DNA from: Antilocapra americana | Lineage: Eukaryota > Chordata > Mammalia > Artiodactyla > Antilocapridae | Length of the DNA: 64,000 bases | Assembly: GCA_007570785.1 (NCBI GenBank) | Contig: ML660774.1 | Location: 2,764,201-2,828,200 of the forward strand | Direction of reading: 5' to 3' | Part shown: positions 44,345 through 55,639 of the stretch, piece after piece | How the letters are laid out: every line of letters starts with the position of its first letter | How positions within the stretch are numbered: position 1 is the stretch's first letter | The notes under the pieces: generated by a model | The model's database searches: none | The model's input: the letters and a program-made list of their open reading frames with translations, nothing else | Told to the model about the DNA's origin: nothing | Position numbers and translations under genes: made by a program

Positions 44345-44784
44345 TACTGAGGTGGACGAAGCTGGAGCCTATTATACAGAGTGAAGTAAGCCAGAAGGAA
44401 AAACAACAATATAGTAGACTAACGCATATATATGGAATTTAGAAAGATGGTAACAATAACCTTGTATGTGAGACAGCAAAGAGACGCAGATGTATAGAAC
44501 AGTCTTTTGGACTCTATGGGAGAGGGCAAGGGTGGGATGATATGGGAGAATGGCATTGAAACATGTAAATTATCATATGTGAAATCAATCACCAGCCTAG
44601 GTTTGATGCTTGATGCAGGGTGCTCAGGGCTGGTGCACCGGGATGACCCAGAGAGATGGAGTCAGGGGGGAAGTGGGACGGGGGTTCTGGAAGGGGAACA
44701 CATGTATACCCATGGCGGATTCGTGTCAATGTATGGCAAAACCAACACAATAATGTAAAGAAAATAAATAAAGAAAGAAAATTA
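44345..44784 (+). mobile_element. Ruminant L1 3' end with target-site duplication
   Basis: It starts at TACTGAGGTGGACGAAGCTG, runs through AGACAGCAAAGAGACGCAGA and ACACATGTATACCCATGGCG, and ends in an A-rich tail at about 44757-44784. TATAAAAATAGGCAAA (44328-44343) recurs as TATAAAAAATAGGCAA (44785-44800), a target-site duplication of about 16 bp. Confidence 0.95.
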
Positions 44785-45134
44785 TATAAAAAATAGGCAA
44801 ATGGAAAATATTAATGATGTTAGTACAGTTATATGAAAAATTATTGTCTTCCTAAAATTATCTCTTTTCTTACCATATTACAAAATAAAAACAATGGCAC
44901 TAAAGTCAGATCTGAAAAGGAAGCCTGACAAAATGGTAATCATTTGTAAACATCTATTTAAATTACAGATTTAAAATTTGTAATATTCAAAGTGAACCTG
45001 GTCAAGTACGCTTAATACTCCTTCACATATATAAGTTGATAAGGCTATCACGATGAGGCATGCCCATTAAAATTGAAGTATCCAAAACACAAATACAAAA
45101 TATTTTAGCATGAAATGGTTTTATAAAGAAATTA

Positions 45135-45266
45135 GGCTGGTGCACCGGGATGTCCCAGGGGGAGGGAGTCGAGAGGGGGGAGGGAGGGGGGGTTCTGGAG
45201 GGGGAGCATGTGTAGACCCATGGCGGTTTCATGTCACTGTATGAAACCAACACAATAAAGAAAAAA
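45135..45266 (+). mobile_element. Very short L1 3' end with target-site duplication
   Basis: Only about 130 bp of the L1 3' UTR were inserted: GGCTGGTGCACCGGGATGTC, the G-rich tract (45158-45205), GACCCATGGCGGTTTCATG and an A tail. AAAGAAATTA flanks it at 45125-45134 and 45267-45276. Confidence 0.94.
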
Positions 45267-45276
45267 AAAGAAATTA

Positions 45277-46439
45277 AATTAATGTAATCATTTATTTAAA
45301 TGTCTCATTTAATTTTCATCTCATTATTTTAAGATTGTTAATTCTTGGTGAAATATATACCTCGTTCAATTTACATTATCTGAGCAAAAGATACATTTAG
45401 TTTGTAAATAAATACTATAGCTGTATTGAGTGTCTGTGGTCAGAGCTTTATTAATACTAGTAATTATTCAGAAATATTTGCAGACCATTATTTTAATGTG
45501 GGGCACTGAAACTCTCTTCCTTTGATTTTTTAAACTAATCTTTACTTTCTGAAGACAGTTTTGACTTTGACTACAGTTACCTCTTGCCACTTTCTTATAG
45601 AAATTGAATTAAGTATGAGTTCATTTAAATTTTAATTTAAAAATATCAACTTTTAAATGTTACTAATTTACTAATTACTAATATTACTAATTTAGAAATC
45701 AGTTATTCTACCTCTAGCTAACAATATAAAAGAACTTTATTTTTCTCTGGCACTCAACGCTTATGTAAATCTCAAATAAGAAGAGAAATGCTAAAGATTT
45801 TGTGAAGGCTATATACTCTGTCAGTTCAATAAGATTCACTAGGAATCACTCTTTGATTAAGCATAAGCAAGCTTGACACTTACATAGAATCATATTAATT
45901 ATCACCTCAGGGTGTGGGGGAATCAGTTATACAGAACTGAAATTTGCCATAATAACATAAGCTTATGTTAAATGACATTACAAGAAAATGAGACATTATA
46001 GTCATTTTAAGGATATCTTTTGAAGACATACTCCTCTACAATGAACTCTCCATAATATTAAGGTCCACAGGCAGCATTTCTCTCTGGTTTCAGTACTATA
46101 TTTGTTTTGAAAATTGATTTCATTCAATTAAAATACTTTAATTAAATTTCAATTAAACTTTATCATATAGTTGCCAATAAAAAGGACAGGGTACATACTT
46201 ATAAGGTAGTATAGGGACAGACAATACATGAATAAATGAAACAATAGCAACAACTCGTCAAATTGTGGTTCCAAGGGAACAAACAGGGTAGAGGAGAAGT
46301 GTCTTACTTTTACTGCTGGGGCATCTACACAGGGGACACAGGGAAAATGCTCCAAAAGGTAACCCTTAGAAGAGAAAAGTCATTACAAGCCTAAAAATAC
46401 ATCTTAACAAAGAATTAAGGAATGAATTTCTGGCAAAGG
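45277..46439. other. AT-rich stretch, no gene seen
   Basis: No coding frame or repeat family is assignable. A local ACTAATTTACTAATTACTAA duplication lies near 45661-45690. Confidence 0.5.
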
Positions 46440-46445
46440 GAATAG

Positions 46446-46565
46446 CCTGGGTTGGGAAAATCCCCTGGAGGAGGGCCTGGCAACCCACTCCAATATTCTT
46501 GTCTGGAGAATCCCATGGACAGAGCAAGGGGTCACAAAAGTTAGGCATGACTGAAACTACTTGGC
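46446..46565 (+). mobile_element. Bov-tA SINE, head missing and internally deleted
   Basis: CCTGGGTTGGGAAAATCCCC, GGCAACCCACTCCAATATTC and GAGAATCCCATGGACAGAGC are followed directly by AAGGGGTCACAAAAG. The tRNA-derived head is gone and about 25 bases before the GGGGTCAC motif are deleted. Confidence 0.9.
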
Positions 46566-46904
46566 ATACATATACTAGTGTTTGAAGTATATATAGTGTT
46601 TTCTTCCTTCAGTAGAAGAAAAGAATAGTAGCTGAATCTAAATATGGACAGATCAGCAAAAGCTGGCAAGCTAGACCTTTGTAGTTTTATTGTTGTTTTT
46701 ATTGTTTGCTTTGTTTTCCTCATGGATAAGATTTATATGCAGATCAATGTAAAACCATTGAAAACTTTTAGGCAGGAAGTGCCATAATATTCATTTTATT
46801 TTCATGGTATAAATATGTTGCTTTATAAAGAACAGAGTGAACAAAAATAGACACTCCCATGGCAAAACCAGAAATGAGTTAATTCACTATGTATTTGTAC
46901 TTTT

Positions 46905-47206
46905 TGCCATAGAACAGATTACCACAAATTTAGATGACTAAACCATTATCTCACTGTCTCTTTGAGTGAGGAATTCTGGTGTGCCTAGCTAAATCCTTAG
47001 CAGGGAGTCTCATAAGGCAGAATTAAAGGTGGGTTTCATCTGAGGCTTGTGGTATCCTTCCAATTTCATGTTTGTTAACAGAATTAATTTCCATTAAGTT
47101 GTAGAAGTTACAGCAGTCTCCTTTTTCAAAAACAGCAAGAAAGTCTCTTACTTCTGGGACCATCTCTTAAGGGCCCAACCAATTAGGTTAGACCTATCCC
47201 AAAATA
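46905..47206 (+). mobile_element. Ancient LTR-like repeat, left part
   Basis: ACAGATTACCACAAATTTAG, GAGTCTCATAAGGCAGAATT, TTCATCTGAGGCTTGTGGTA and CCCAACCAATTAGGTTAGAC follow an old mammalian LTR-type repeat that I know from many loci, but I am not sure of its library name (MaLR/MLT-like). It is split by BovB and resumes at 47476. Confidence 0.5.
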
Positions 47207-47475
47207 ATATTCATTGGATATTCATTGGAAGGACTGATGCTGAAAGTGAAGTTCCAATACTTTGACCACCTGATGCAAAGAGCTAACACATTGGAAAACA
47301 TCCCAGTGCTGGGAAATATTGAGGGCAGGAGGAGAAGGGGGTGATGGAGGATGAGACAGTTGGATGGTATCACCGATTCAATAGACATGAGTTCGAAGAA
47401 AACTCCAGAAGCTAGTGAAGGACAGAGAAGCTTCAGTCCATGAGTTGGACACAATTTAGTGACTGCACAACACAA
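47207..47475 (+). mobile_element. BovB 3' end inserted in an ancient repeat
   Basis: It runs from TATTCATTGGATATTCATTG (an 11-bp motif written twice) through GGACTGATGCTGAAAGTGAA to ATTTAGTGACTGCACAACAC. CCCAAAATAA before it (about 47198-47207) and CCCCAAATAA after it (47476-47485) look like a target-site duplication. It carries a deletion just before GAGTTGGACACAATT. Confidence 0.93.
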
Positions 47476-47690
47476 CCCCAAATAACCACCTTCTGATGAC
47501 TCAGTCAACTGACAAGGACCTTTACTGAATTTGCAAAATCCCTTCGCCTTTTTCATAGGACAAAACCTAATGATGAAAATTATTTCTAATCATATTCAGA
47601 TTCTTCCCATATCTGAGTGGAGGGGGTTATACAAGGCACATACAATAGGGAGATAAACCTTGAGGTCATCTGAGACTTCTGCCAACTAAA
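47476..47690 (+). mobile_element. Ancient LTR-like repeat, right part
   Basis: AGTCAACTGACAAGGACCTT, GAATTTGCAAAATCCCTTCG and GTGGAGGGGGTTATACAAGG continue the old repeat interrupted by BovB. Confidence 0.5.
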
Positions 47691-47790
47691 ACCCACCCTA
47701 TTGCATCTACAACTCACTTTTCTCCTGCAGACAAAGTATGTTCACCCCTTCCCAAGACTCCCAGTACTGTATAACATTATAGCATCAGCT

Positions 47791-47992
47791 CGGGCTTCCC
47801 TGGTGGCTCAGATGGTAAAGAGACTGCCTGCAGTGTGGGAGACCCTGGTTCGATCCCTGGATCGGGAAGATTCCTTGGAGAAGGAAATGGCAACCCACTC
47901 CAATATTCTTGCCTGGAAAATCCCATGGATGAAGGAGCCTGGCAGGACCAGGGGTTGCAAAGAGTCGGACACGACTGAGTGATTTCACTTTC
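47791..47992 (+). mobile_element. Bov-tA SINE with target-site duplication
   Basis: It is a well-preserved copy from CGGGCTTCCCTGGTGGCTCA with a B box GGTTCGATCCC to GAGTCGGACACGACTGAGTG. TATAGCATCAGCT (47778-47790) and TATAGCGCCAGCT (47993-48005) flank it (11 of 13 match). About 20 bases are missing between CTGGCAGG and GGTTGC. Confidence 0.95.
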
Positions 47993-48005
47993 TATAGCGC
48001 CAGCT

Positions 48006-48750
48006 AGCTCAGTGTCCCAAATCTCATTCTCTAAATTAAGTATGGATGAGATTCCTAAGCAGGTCCAGATCTTAGGGCAGGACTTCCTCTCTATCTGTGC
48101 CTCTGTTTACATGCCCTTAATACTCTTAACAGCAAAGACTTAGGCCAGTGGTTATAGACAGTTCACTTCAAAAGAGGAGTAAATAAAGATAAAGAAGTAT
48201 CCATAATCCTCCTGAAATCTGATGGATAAGGGTCATATTTCCCTCCATCAGGTTTCAGGGTTTGGGTATAATTCTCTGGGCTCTCAGCTGGGCTCTTCAA
48301 TCTGACCTGAGTCATCCTCTCTTTTTCATGAAAGGAAGAACATGTTTGTAGGTATGTAGTTTCCACAGCCTGTTGTGTGCCAGCAGAATTTCTGTGGGTA
48401 CAAAACACCTTCATCTTGTACTACTTCAATCATTTCAGTGTAAGCTGGCAATGTTTCTATAGAAATAAAATTTCTCAAAAACCTCTTTGGGTCCACTATG
48501 TTTCATTGCTTTAGATTAAAGTCACATTCCTAGATCTTTTTTGAGATAATCCTGATTTCGTTTTAGGCTTATGCTGAAATGGCTGAGGGGCAAGGGCCTT
48601 AAGCTTCTAGAGGCCCTCTGGTTTGGGTAAGAAGGTATGAGTCAAATCCTCACATTCTTAATCTCTTGAGAAGATCCTCTCTGTGAATGACTAGTCTGAT
48701 CTTTTGATCAATCTGAGATTTTAACAAAAGTTTGTAGGCTTTTCCTTATG
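48006..48750. other. Unassigned; may be part of an old retroviral interior
   Basis: Pyrimidine-rich plus strand (GGTTTCAGGGTTTGGGTATA, TTCTATAGAAATAAAATTTC), no open frame of note. By position it may belong with the MaLR-interior-like stretch at 49030, but I could not align it confidently. Confidence 0.35.
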
Positions 48751-48960
48751 TTGTTGTTTAGTTGCTAATTCAAGCCTGATTCTTTTGTGATCCCTGTGGA
48801 CTGTGGCCTGCCAGGCTCCTCTGTCCATGGGATTACCCAGGCAAGAATATTGAAGTGGGTTGCCATTTCCTTCTCCAGCAGATTTTCCTGACCCAGAGAT
48901 TGAACCCAAGTCTCCTGCATTGTAGGGAGATTCTTTACCACTGAGCCACCAGGGAAGCTT
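48751..48960 (-). mobile_element. Bov-tA SINE
   Basis: It is a full-length antisense copy, from TTGTTGTTTAGTTGCTAATT at the tail to TTGTAGGGAGATTCTTTACC and TGAGCCACCAGGGAAGCTT at the head. Confidence 0.94.
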
Positions 48961-49029
48961 ACTTTTTGCATATTACACTTTTTTTTTTTCTCTCTATACT
49001 ACATCTTTACATACTTCTTGGATGTTTAG

Positions 49030-49530
49030 CATCTTTTTCATCTGGAGAAAATCAGTTTTAAAATTAATCAGCCTGGTTCCTTTTTGTTTAACAGTTCTAC
49101 CTTCACTGTGTGTCCTTCCTCTCATATTTTACTATCAACAGCAAACAAAACAAAACAGTACTTTAACATTTTACCTGGTAATCTCCTTAGCTAAATATCC
49201 AGAGGTATTACAAATTTTGTTTTCTATATAACTGCATGACACAATTTCTTTAAGCTTTCTGCCACCATGTAATAAGTGGCCCCCTTCTGTTTCCATTCAC
49301 AGAACATGTTTCTCACTGCCGTCTGAACCCGTACTGGCAGCAATCTTGAGGTCCAGATTATGACTACTGGTCTGATGAAGGTGACATAGGCCTTCTCTAA
49401 AGTGATTTAGACTCTTAATATCACACTCCAAGAATTTTTCCTGTTTCTACCTATTGCCCAGTTTAAAAACTGCTCCAGAATTTTAGATATTTGTTATAGG
49501 TGCCTTAACTTCCAAGTACAAATTTTGAGT
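49030..49530 (+). mobile_element. MaLR-interior-like fragment
   Basis: TTCTGCCACCATGTAATAAG, CAGAACATGTTTCTCACTGC, GTCTGAACCCGTACTGGCAG and GAATTTTAGATATTTGTTAT are in the order of the non-coding interior of mammalian MaLR elements just before their 3' LTR. It is old and diverged. Confidence 0.55.
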
Positions 49531-49559
49531 TAAAAAAAAAGGTAGAGATTTGAAAGCCA

Positions 49560-50210
49560 AGAATTATACAGATTTACCATATCACAGTACCCATAGGTTA
49601 GGATACTGGTGAAGCTTAAGTGTGTCTTTTGTACATGGTCATAAAAATGCAGTCAAGGTGGTGACCAGTCCTGTGATGCCTCTTGGGAACTGAATCCCTT
49701 CCAAGCTCATTGGCTGCTGGTATAAATCAGTTCCTTATGGTTGTAAGACTGAGGGCTTCAGCCCCTAGAGGTTACCCTTCAGTCTCTTCACAGCATGGCG
49801 GTCTGCTTCTTCAAGGCCAATAGGAGAGCTTCTTTACTGCTTCTTATTCCTTACCTCTAGTTTCTCTTTTACAGGAATCATTTGTAAAAAGGATTAGAGC
49901 AGACTGCCCAGGGAAATCTTCCTTTCCATTACAATTACAATCAACTGATCAGTGTCTTTAATTATATCTTTAAAATTCTTTTAGCCTTGTTATATAATGG
50001 AACCTAATCATAGTAAAGATGATCCAGTATATTTATGTGTTCTGTCCACACTCAAGGGAAGGATGTTACAAACAACAAATAATCTTATGTTGTTATTTCA
50101 ATTATACTATTATCATCTATATCACCATCTACAGCTTATATGCCAAGTGTTGGAAACATAGGGGAATCATTTTAGAATTCCATCTACCACAGCTGCTAGA
50201 GAGTTTGTAC
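49560..50210 (+). mobile_element. Ancient LTR-like repeat
   Basis: GGGAACTGAATCCCTTCCAA, GGTTGTAAGACTGAGGGCTT, TCACAGCATGGCGGTCTGCT, TTCTGTCCACACTCAAGGGA and TTTTAGAATTCCATCTACCA belong to the same old repeat as 46905-47690. The end TCTACCACA is LTR-like. The family name is uncertain. Confidence 0.5.
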
Positions 50211-50822
50211 TATAAACTGAAACAGTGGCAGAGGATATGGAGAAAAAAAAATATTTTTATGTCATTAAAATTGTAGGTATATACGACAGAATTTATTGAA
50301 TGGGATATGAGGAGTGAAAGAGAAAAAAACTACCAGGTAACACCACCACCCATCTAAGGTTGATTACATCACAACCAAAATAAAAATCTACATTTGTTTA
50401 TAGCTTACAAATAGTACTCAATCATGTAAATAGATGAGCATTATTTTTGCACTAATTGCCAAAATACTTGAACAAACATTTCAGTCACCATCTGGCAAGT
50501 AAGTGTGCCATTCTAGAAAGCATTTTTATTTTTGTTTTTTGAATGTCACTGTCCCATTGTATCATTATGCACTTATTTTTTTTTACTATTGTTCTGTTTT
50601 TTTCAAACGGTTAATGTTACTTTAATAATATCTGTCTCTCATATAATATAGCAATTGATTTCTGTTTAGAACAAGGTAGTAGATAACGAACACAAAAATA
50701 AGTAGGTGTGTATGTATATATACAGACACTGGTTTATATATGAGAAAGTATTTGGCATGTATTTCAATGTTTTTAAAGTCTGTCACTTGTTTGTCTCACC
50801 CCTTCATTTTATGCAGTCAGCT
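50211..50822. other. No gene or clear repeat seen
   Basis: AT-rich sequence between the LTR-like repeat and a short BovB tail. Confidence 0.5.
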
Positions 50823-50834
50823 ACCAAAATTCTG

Positions 50835-50957
50835 GCATCACCAGCTCAAAGGACATGAGTTTGAGCAAACTCTGCAAGTTGGTGATGGACAGGGATCTCT
50901 GGCATGCTGCAGTCCATGGAGTTGCCAAGAGTTGGACACAACTGAGCAACTGAACTG
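50835..50957 (+). mobile_element. Very short BovB 3' end with perfect target-site duplication
   Basis: Only about 123 bp of the BovB terminus were inserted (GCATCACCAGCTCAAAGGAC to CAACTGAGCAACTGAACTG). ACCAAAATTCTG flanks it exactly at 50823-50834 and 50958-50969, showing a severely 5'-truncated but genuine insertion. Confidence 0.97.
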
Positions 50958-50969
50958 ACCAAAATTCTG

Positions 50970-51468
50970 AGTTCCACTCACTTAAACTTGTACATAATCC
51001 ACATCATGAGATTTTTTCATCCCTTATTTTATTACATAGTATTTCTTCTGTCTGTGACACGTTCACTCTCTTTCCCTTGCTTGAAAATTTCTTTTCATTA
51101 TCAAGGAAATAATGATAATTGGTTAGATCAGTTATAGACTTCCATTCCAAATCCATTGGATTTCTCAACCCTCTTTTTGTACTGATCATTCAGTAGCATT
51201 CATCATTGTTAACTAGTCTCATTTCCTTCTAACACTATTCTCTTGATTATCATGGTTTTCATGCTTTTGTTTCATGTTTCACACTGCTGTTTTGTTCCTC
51301 TACCTTTGTCTACGACTTCTCTACCTGCTTTGCCATCTTTTATTTTATCCAACTGTATGTGAGAAATTTTTGCAATTAGGCTTCATCAGCTATCTTCTTC
51401 TCTTATTAGATAACCACTTCCATTTACTCCCAAGGTTTCAGTTGCCACTTGTACATGGTTGGGTCACT
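50970..51468. other. No gene or clear repeat seen
   Basis: Pyrimidine-rich plus strand without a recognised coding frame. Confidence 0.5.
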
Positions 51469-51481
51469 ATATCTCTAGCTT

Positions 51482-51695
51482 GGTGGTTTATGGTTTAGTT
51501 GCTAAGTCGTGTCTGACTCTATGCAACCCCATGGACTATAACCCACCAGGCTTCTCTGCCCATGGGATTCTCCAGGCAAGAATACTGGAGTGGGTTGCCA
51601 TTTCCTTCTTCATGGGATCTTCCCAACCCAGGGATCAAACTCAGGTCTTCTGCATTGCAAGCAGATTCTTTACCTACTGAGCTACATGGGAAGCC
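51482..51695 (-). mobile_element. Bov-tA SINE with target-site duplication
   Basis: It is antisense and full length. ATATCTCTAGCTT (51469-51481) and ATATCTTTAGCTT (51696-51708) flank it with one mismatch. The plus strand reads GTTGCTAAGTCGTGTCTGAC near the tail and CTGAGCTACATGGGAAGCC at the head. Confidence 0.95.
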
Positions 51696-51884
51696 ATATC
51701 TTTAGCTTACATGGCTGCTAAAAATTGCAAGCCTGAATAACCAACTATCTATATAACAATTCAAATTAAATATGCAAAATACCTCTCAAACTTAACTTGC
51801 TCAAAAAACAAAATTATAATTCCTTGTCCTCACCCATCAAATTAACTTATTTTCTGCTGTTCCATCTCTCAGTGAATCTCAGTC

Positions 51885-52785
51885 TCATTTGTGTAGCAAT
51901 ACAAATCTGAAAGTTAAGAATCCTTCTTGACACTGTCTGTCTCATCTCCATATTCAATACCCCCAAATCCTGTCATTATCTTCTAAATATGTTACAAATC
52001 TCTTTAGTTCACTCAACTCCAGTACCAGCATCCTTGTCCAAACCACTTTCCTCTCTCACATGACCAAGTATTGCATGATGTAGAAGGATTTTTCTGTCAA
52101 TTTTATTATTCTCCAGTCTGTTTGCTACACTGTAAAACAGTAATAAGTGAAGAAGAAAAACAATTTTCAAAAGACTTGGCTTCTCATGCTTTCAGGATAA
52201 AGACAAACTTCCCTAATCTGCTTTGTAAGACCTTGCATATCTACCCTTTACCTGTTTCTCCACATGCAACTCTGACTCCTCCATCCTTTACACTGCAAGC
52301 ACTTTGTATTCTTTCTTACCACTGTGCGTTTGCAAACAATATTACCTAGGTTTGTTGTACCGTTCCTCCTAACTCCACCCCTTTTATCTAGCTATATCCA
52401 ACACTTCTTTCAGACATCAGTTCACTTATTCCTTCCCAGTAGGGCCCATCTGAGAAGGGAGGGTAATGTGGGTTTCATTTCTTCAGCTACAGGGCATAAA
52501 TGTCCCTGACTCACAGAAGACACACAATTATTGAATGCTGCAGGAATGATTAAGCTCTCATAAAACTGTGTGCCTCTCCTTCACTGAATTTATTTTAATT
52601 ATAATTCCAGAGTTACTCATATGATTCTCTAAACAGTACCCATCTTTCCCCATTAGACAATTGGCTCCATGCAGGTAAGAATTGTATCATCTCTTTCTCC
52701 ACACGGGGTGCCACCCATAAATATAATAACTTGCTCAGAGTAAATATTTTGCAAACAATATTAAATGAAAAAAGAGTGCCTAAAA
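51885..52785 (+). mobile_element. L2 LINE fragment reaching the 3' end
   Basis: CAGTACCAGCATCCTTGTCC, TTCTCATGCTTTCAGGATAA, GTAAGACCTTGCATATCTAC, CAGACATCAGTTCACTTATT, CCATGCAGGTAAGAATTGTA and AAATATTTTGCAAACAATAT follow an L2 from its coding remnant into the terminal region. Plus-strand frames of 61-92 codons here are noise. Confidence 0.62.
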
Positions 52786-53944
52786 TATGAAAGTGTGAAC
52801 TATCCTTCTGAAGTTGCCTATGCATTTTTTCATATTTAGACAAGAAGTCTAACAATCTAAGTTAGATAGGAAAATTTTTATAAGATTTTCTAATAATGTG
52901 AAAAATAGATATACATCAGATCTTCTTCTACTCCAGTTGTTCGGAGATATCTATATCTTGAGTCTCTCAAATGAAAACTTGCCTGGGGGCTTAAAAGAGA
53001 CTAAAATACTGATTTTTATCATTTGATGCAAGAAGAAAGGTAATATTCAAAGACTTAAAATTCTCTATATGATCAAGAATTCAAAAGCATGTGCCAGAAG
53101 AATGAATGTTAAAAAATTAATAGATCTGTGTTAGGGATTTTCAAGCAAGTAGCAAGTATATAATAAACTCTCTACTATCAAATAACATATGGATTTTTAA
53201 ATAAAAAGAAGGGGATGGAGAGAGACAGAGGCAAGGAGAGGGAGAGAGAAAGCAAGAGAGAAGATATTAAAACAGAAGGAAAAAATCACTACTGGTATAT
53301 ATTTGTGTAGAATTGAACTAAATTATACTTTTAATAAGGAAAAATTCATCCTTAATGACCTATTATATTACCAAGAACATAGGCACTAAGAAATATTTGC
53401 TTCAATTAATATTAAGGGGAAGCTGGCAGCTAGCATTAGAAATAAACCTCACAGCCACACAGGAAGCTCAGTAGATGCACAGGCAGAAACAGTAAAATTT
53501 TGGCAAAAACACCTAATGACTAATTCTAACCAATCTCCATGCTATCCTCTATTAATTGAGGGTGAAGATGATAAACTGAGGGTAAATAAGCCTTTATTTT
53601 ATTTTTCGTATTTTTCAGTTTAAAGTAGTATAGGTTAGGAACTTTACTCAATTCCTTCAAGAAGAAAAATAAATTGGTTTGTTTTATACATGGAATTTGG
53701 TTTCTTTATTTTCAACCACACTGGAAACAATGTGTTTAGTAATAAGCAGTATCATGCTCCTTAAAATTATGTTTGTTTATAGTAACACAGAGGATGAGTT
53801 CCATCCACCCTTCTATTGTGCTTCCAGTACTGAGAATTTAAGGAGAAACTCTACTGTTCCTACTTAACTTTCCATCCTCTCCAACAATAACTTTAAAAAA
53901 AAATCCAAATTCAAGGCAATAGTATTCTCTTGATTATATATTAT
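52786..53944. other. AT-rich stretch with a GA-rich run
   Basis: No gene is seen. A purine-rich run lies at 53211-53265 (GGAGAGAGACAGAGGCAAGG, GAGAGGGAGAGAGAAAGC). Confidence 0.55.
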
Positions 53945-54640
53945 TTATCCATTTACTTATTCATTTTTCAAATAAATATGCAGTAAATAACTTGTGTCAA
54001 ACACTAGTCACAATCAGTGAAATTTGAGGGTCATAAAGAGTGGTGATTAAACTGCAATAAATGGAACCAGAGTAAGAGGTGGGTTGAGAATATGAGAGAT
54101 GAGAAGGACTTGAAGGTGTGTAAATTGAATATCTGCATAGGCAGCTGATGTGCAAAACATCACAAAGAGTAAAGATGGATAACACTGAAACTGGACAAGA
54201 AGTAACTTCAGAAGCCATCTCGGATTTGTTCAGTAAGCTATAGCTTTCAGATATCTGAAAAGTACAGATACTGATCTTAGATGCAAGAAGTAGTTAAGAA
54301 ATCTGTGTAGAATAGTGCTTAAATAAAATGAGATCAAGCAGTGTTACAGAAAAATCAAAAGGAACGAGACAAAATAATTCACTGGATTTTGAAAATTTAT
54401 GTAATAACTTTTGTGAGTAATTACTGACCTAATGCCTTTGAGCTATAAAGAGTGGAGGTAGTGAGAAACTTAAAGACAGAAAATTGGGGCTATAATAAAT
54501 CAGTAATTCAGTCAAGTTGTCCAAAGTCATTCATAGTCTGAAGGGGCTAATTATGTGAAGAGGAAAAAAAAAAACAGATATACAAAAAAAAGACAGGAGG
54601 CCTGGAATACAATATGAGTAAAACAAGACAAAAGAAAGAG
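53945..54640 (-). mobile_element. Probable L2-like remnant, antisense
   Basis: ATCCATTTACTTATTCATTT, AATAAATATGCAGTAAATAA and CAAACACTAGTCACAATCAG resemble the reverse complement of the L2 terminus. Later strings (AATTCACTGGATTTTG, AAGAGTGGAGGTAGTGAG) fit further into the same repeat. It is highly eroded. Confidence 0.42.
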
Positions 54641-54834
54641 AAGGAACCATTTCATGCTCTGACATGACAAAGTTGCAGCAGTTTTTGTATTTGTATATGG
54701 TCTGGGAATGAATAAGGAGATAACAGAGATATTAGCCTACAGGGTTTCCACCAAAGAAAAATATGAAACTAATGTCCAGCTAGGTGATTTTGTTCCTTTG
54801 GGCACATATTCATGACAAATTATTTATATTTCTG

Positions 54835-55040
54835 AGAATATAGCAGCTTAATGCTCACAAGCTCTGGAGTCCAGCTTGCCCCAACTACTTATTAACTGTG
54901 TGAATGTGGGGAGGACATTCAACCTCTTTGAGATGCTGTTTCCTTACATGAAGAGTGGGGATAATTATGGCACATTCCTCTTAATTTGGGGAAGATACAA
55001 GAGATAGTTCAAATATAGTGCTCAGCACATAGTAAATAAC
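54835..55040 (+). mobile_element. MIR SINE
   Basis: ACAAGCTCTGGAGTCCAGCT, CTACTTATTAACTGTGTGAA, TTCAACCTCTTTGAGATGCT, GAAGAGTGGGGATAATTATG and GTGCTCAGCACATAGTAAAT match the MIR consensus closely for this age. A short AAC repeat follows. Confidence 0.85.
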
Positions 55041-55324
55041 AACAACAACAAAAGATTGTTGTAAACTCTATGTATGAACAATATGCGAGTTAATTTGTTG
55101 TTGTTTGGTTGGTTGTTACTATTTTCTCAAGAATTTGCTGAGTATTTGACATGACATCTAGACATCTGATAATTCTGAAAGTGCTCTAAGTACTTTTGAT
55201 GCAATTCAGGATTGTAAATAACCATACCACTTATAGATTTCCTGGCTGCATATGTAGTTGGTAGATTAATCTAGAACAGTCTCTCCTTATGCCATAAGGA
55301 AAAAATAAAAGAAAAAAGCAGGAG

Positions 55325-55450
55325 CCCATATTCGTCAGTTATAATGTGCCAGGCACACACGAGATGCTTTTCAAGCTGTATCTCACTTAATTCACAGGAC
55401 AAACCTATCAATAATTTTTGTTATAGCTATAGGTAATACTCCATTTAAAG
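55325..55450 (-). mobile_element. MIR SINE, antisense
   Basis: ATAATGTGCCAGGCACACAC, GCTGTATCTCACTTAATTCA and CAGGACAAACCTATCAATAA follow the reverse complement of the MIR 3' half. Confidence 0.72.
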
Positions 55451-55481
55451 TTATAAAACTTTGGCTATATTCCCTGGGTGG

Positions 55482-55600
55482 CCTTCTCTGTGGTTCAGAT
55501 GGTAAAAATCTGTCTGCAATGCAGGATGAACCCATGTTCCATCCCTGGGTCGGGAATAACCCCTGAAGAAAGGAATGGCTATCCACTTCAGTACTCTATT
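55482..55600 (+). mobile_element. Bov-tA SINE, 3'-truncated
   Basis: The head and half the body are present (GGCCTTCTCTGTGGTTCAGA, TCCATCCCTGGGTCGGGAAT, GCTATCCACTTCAGTACTCT). The element then stops. Confidence 0.9.
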
Positions 55601-55639
55601 TTATACTTAATAGTTCATACTCCTCTTTTTTCTTTGTTT

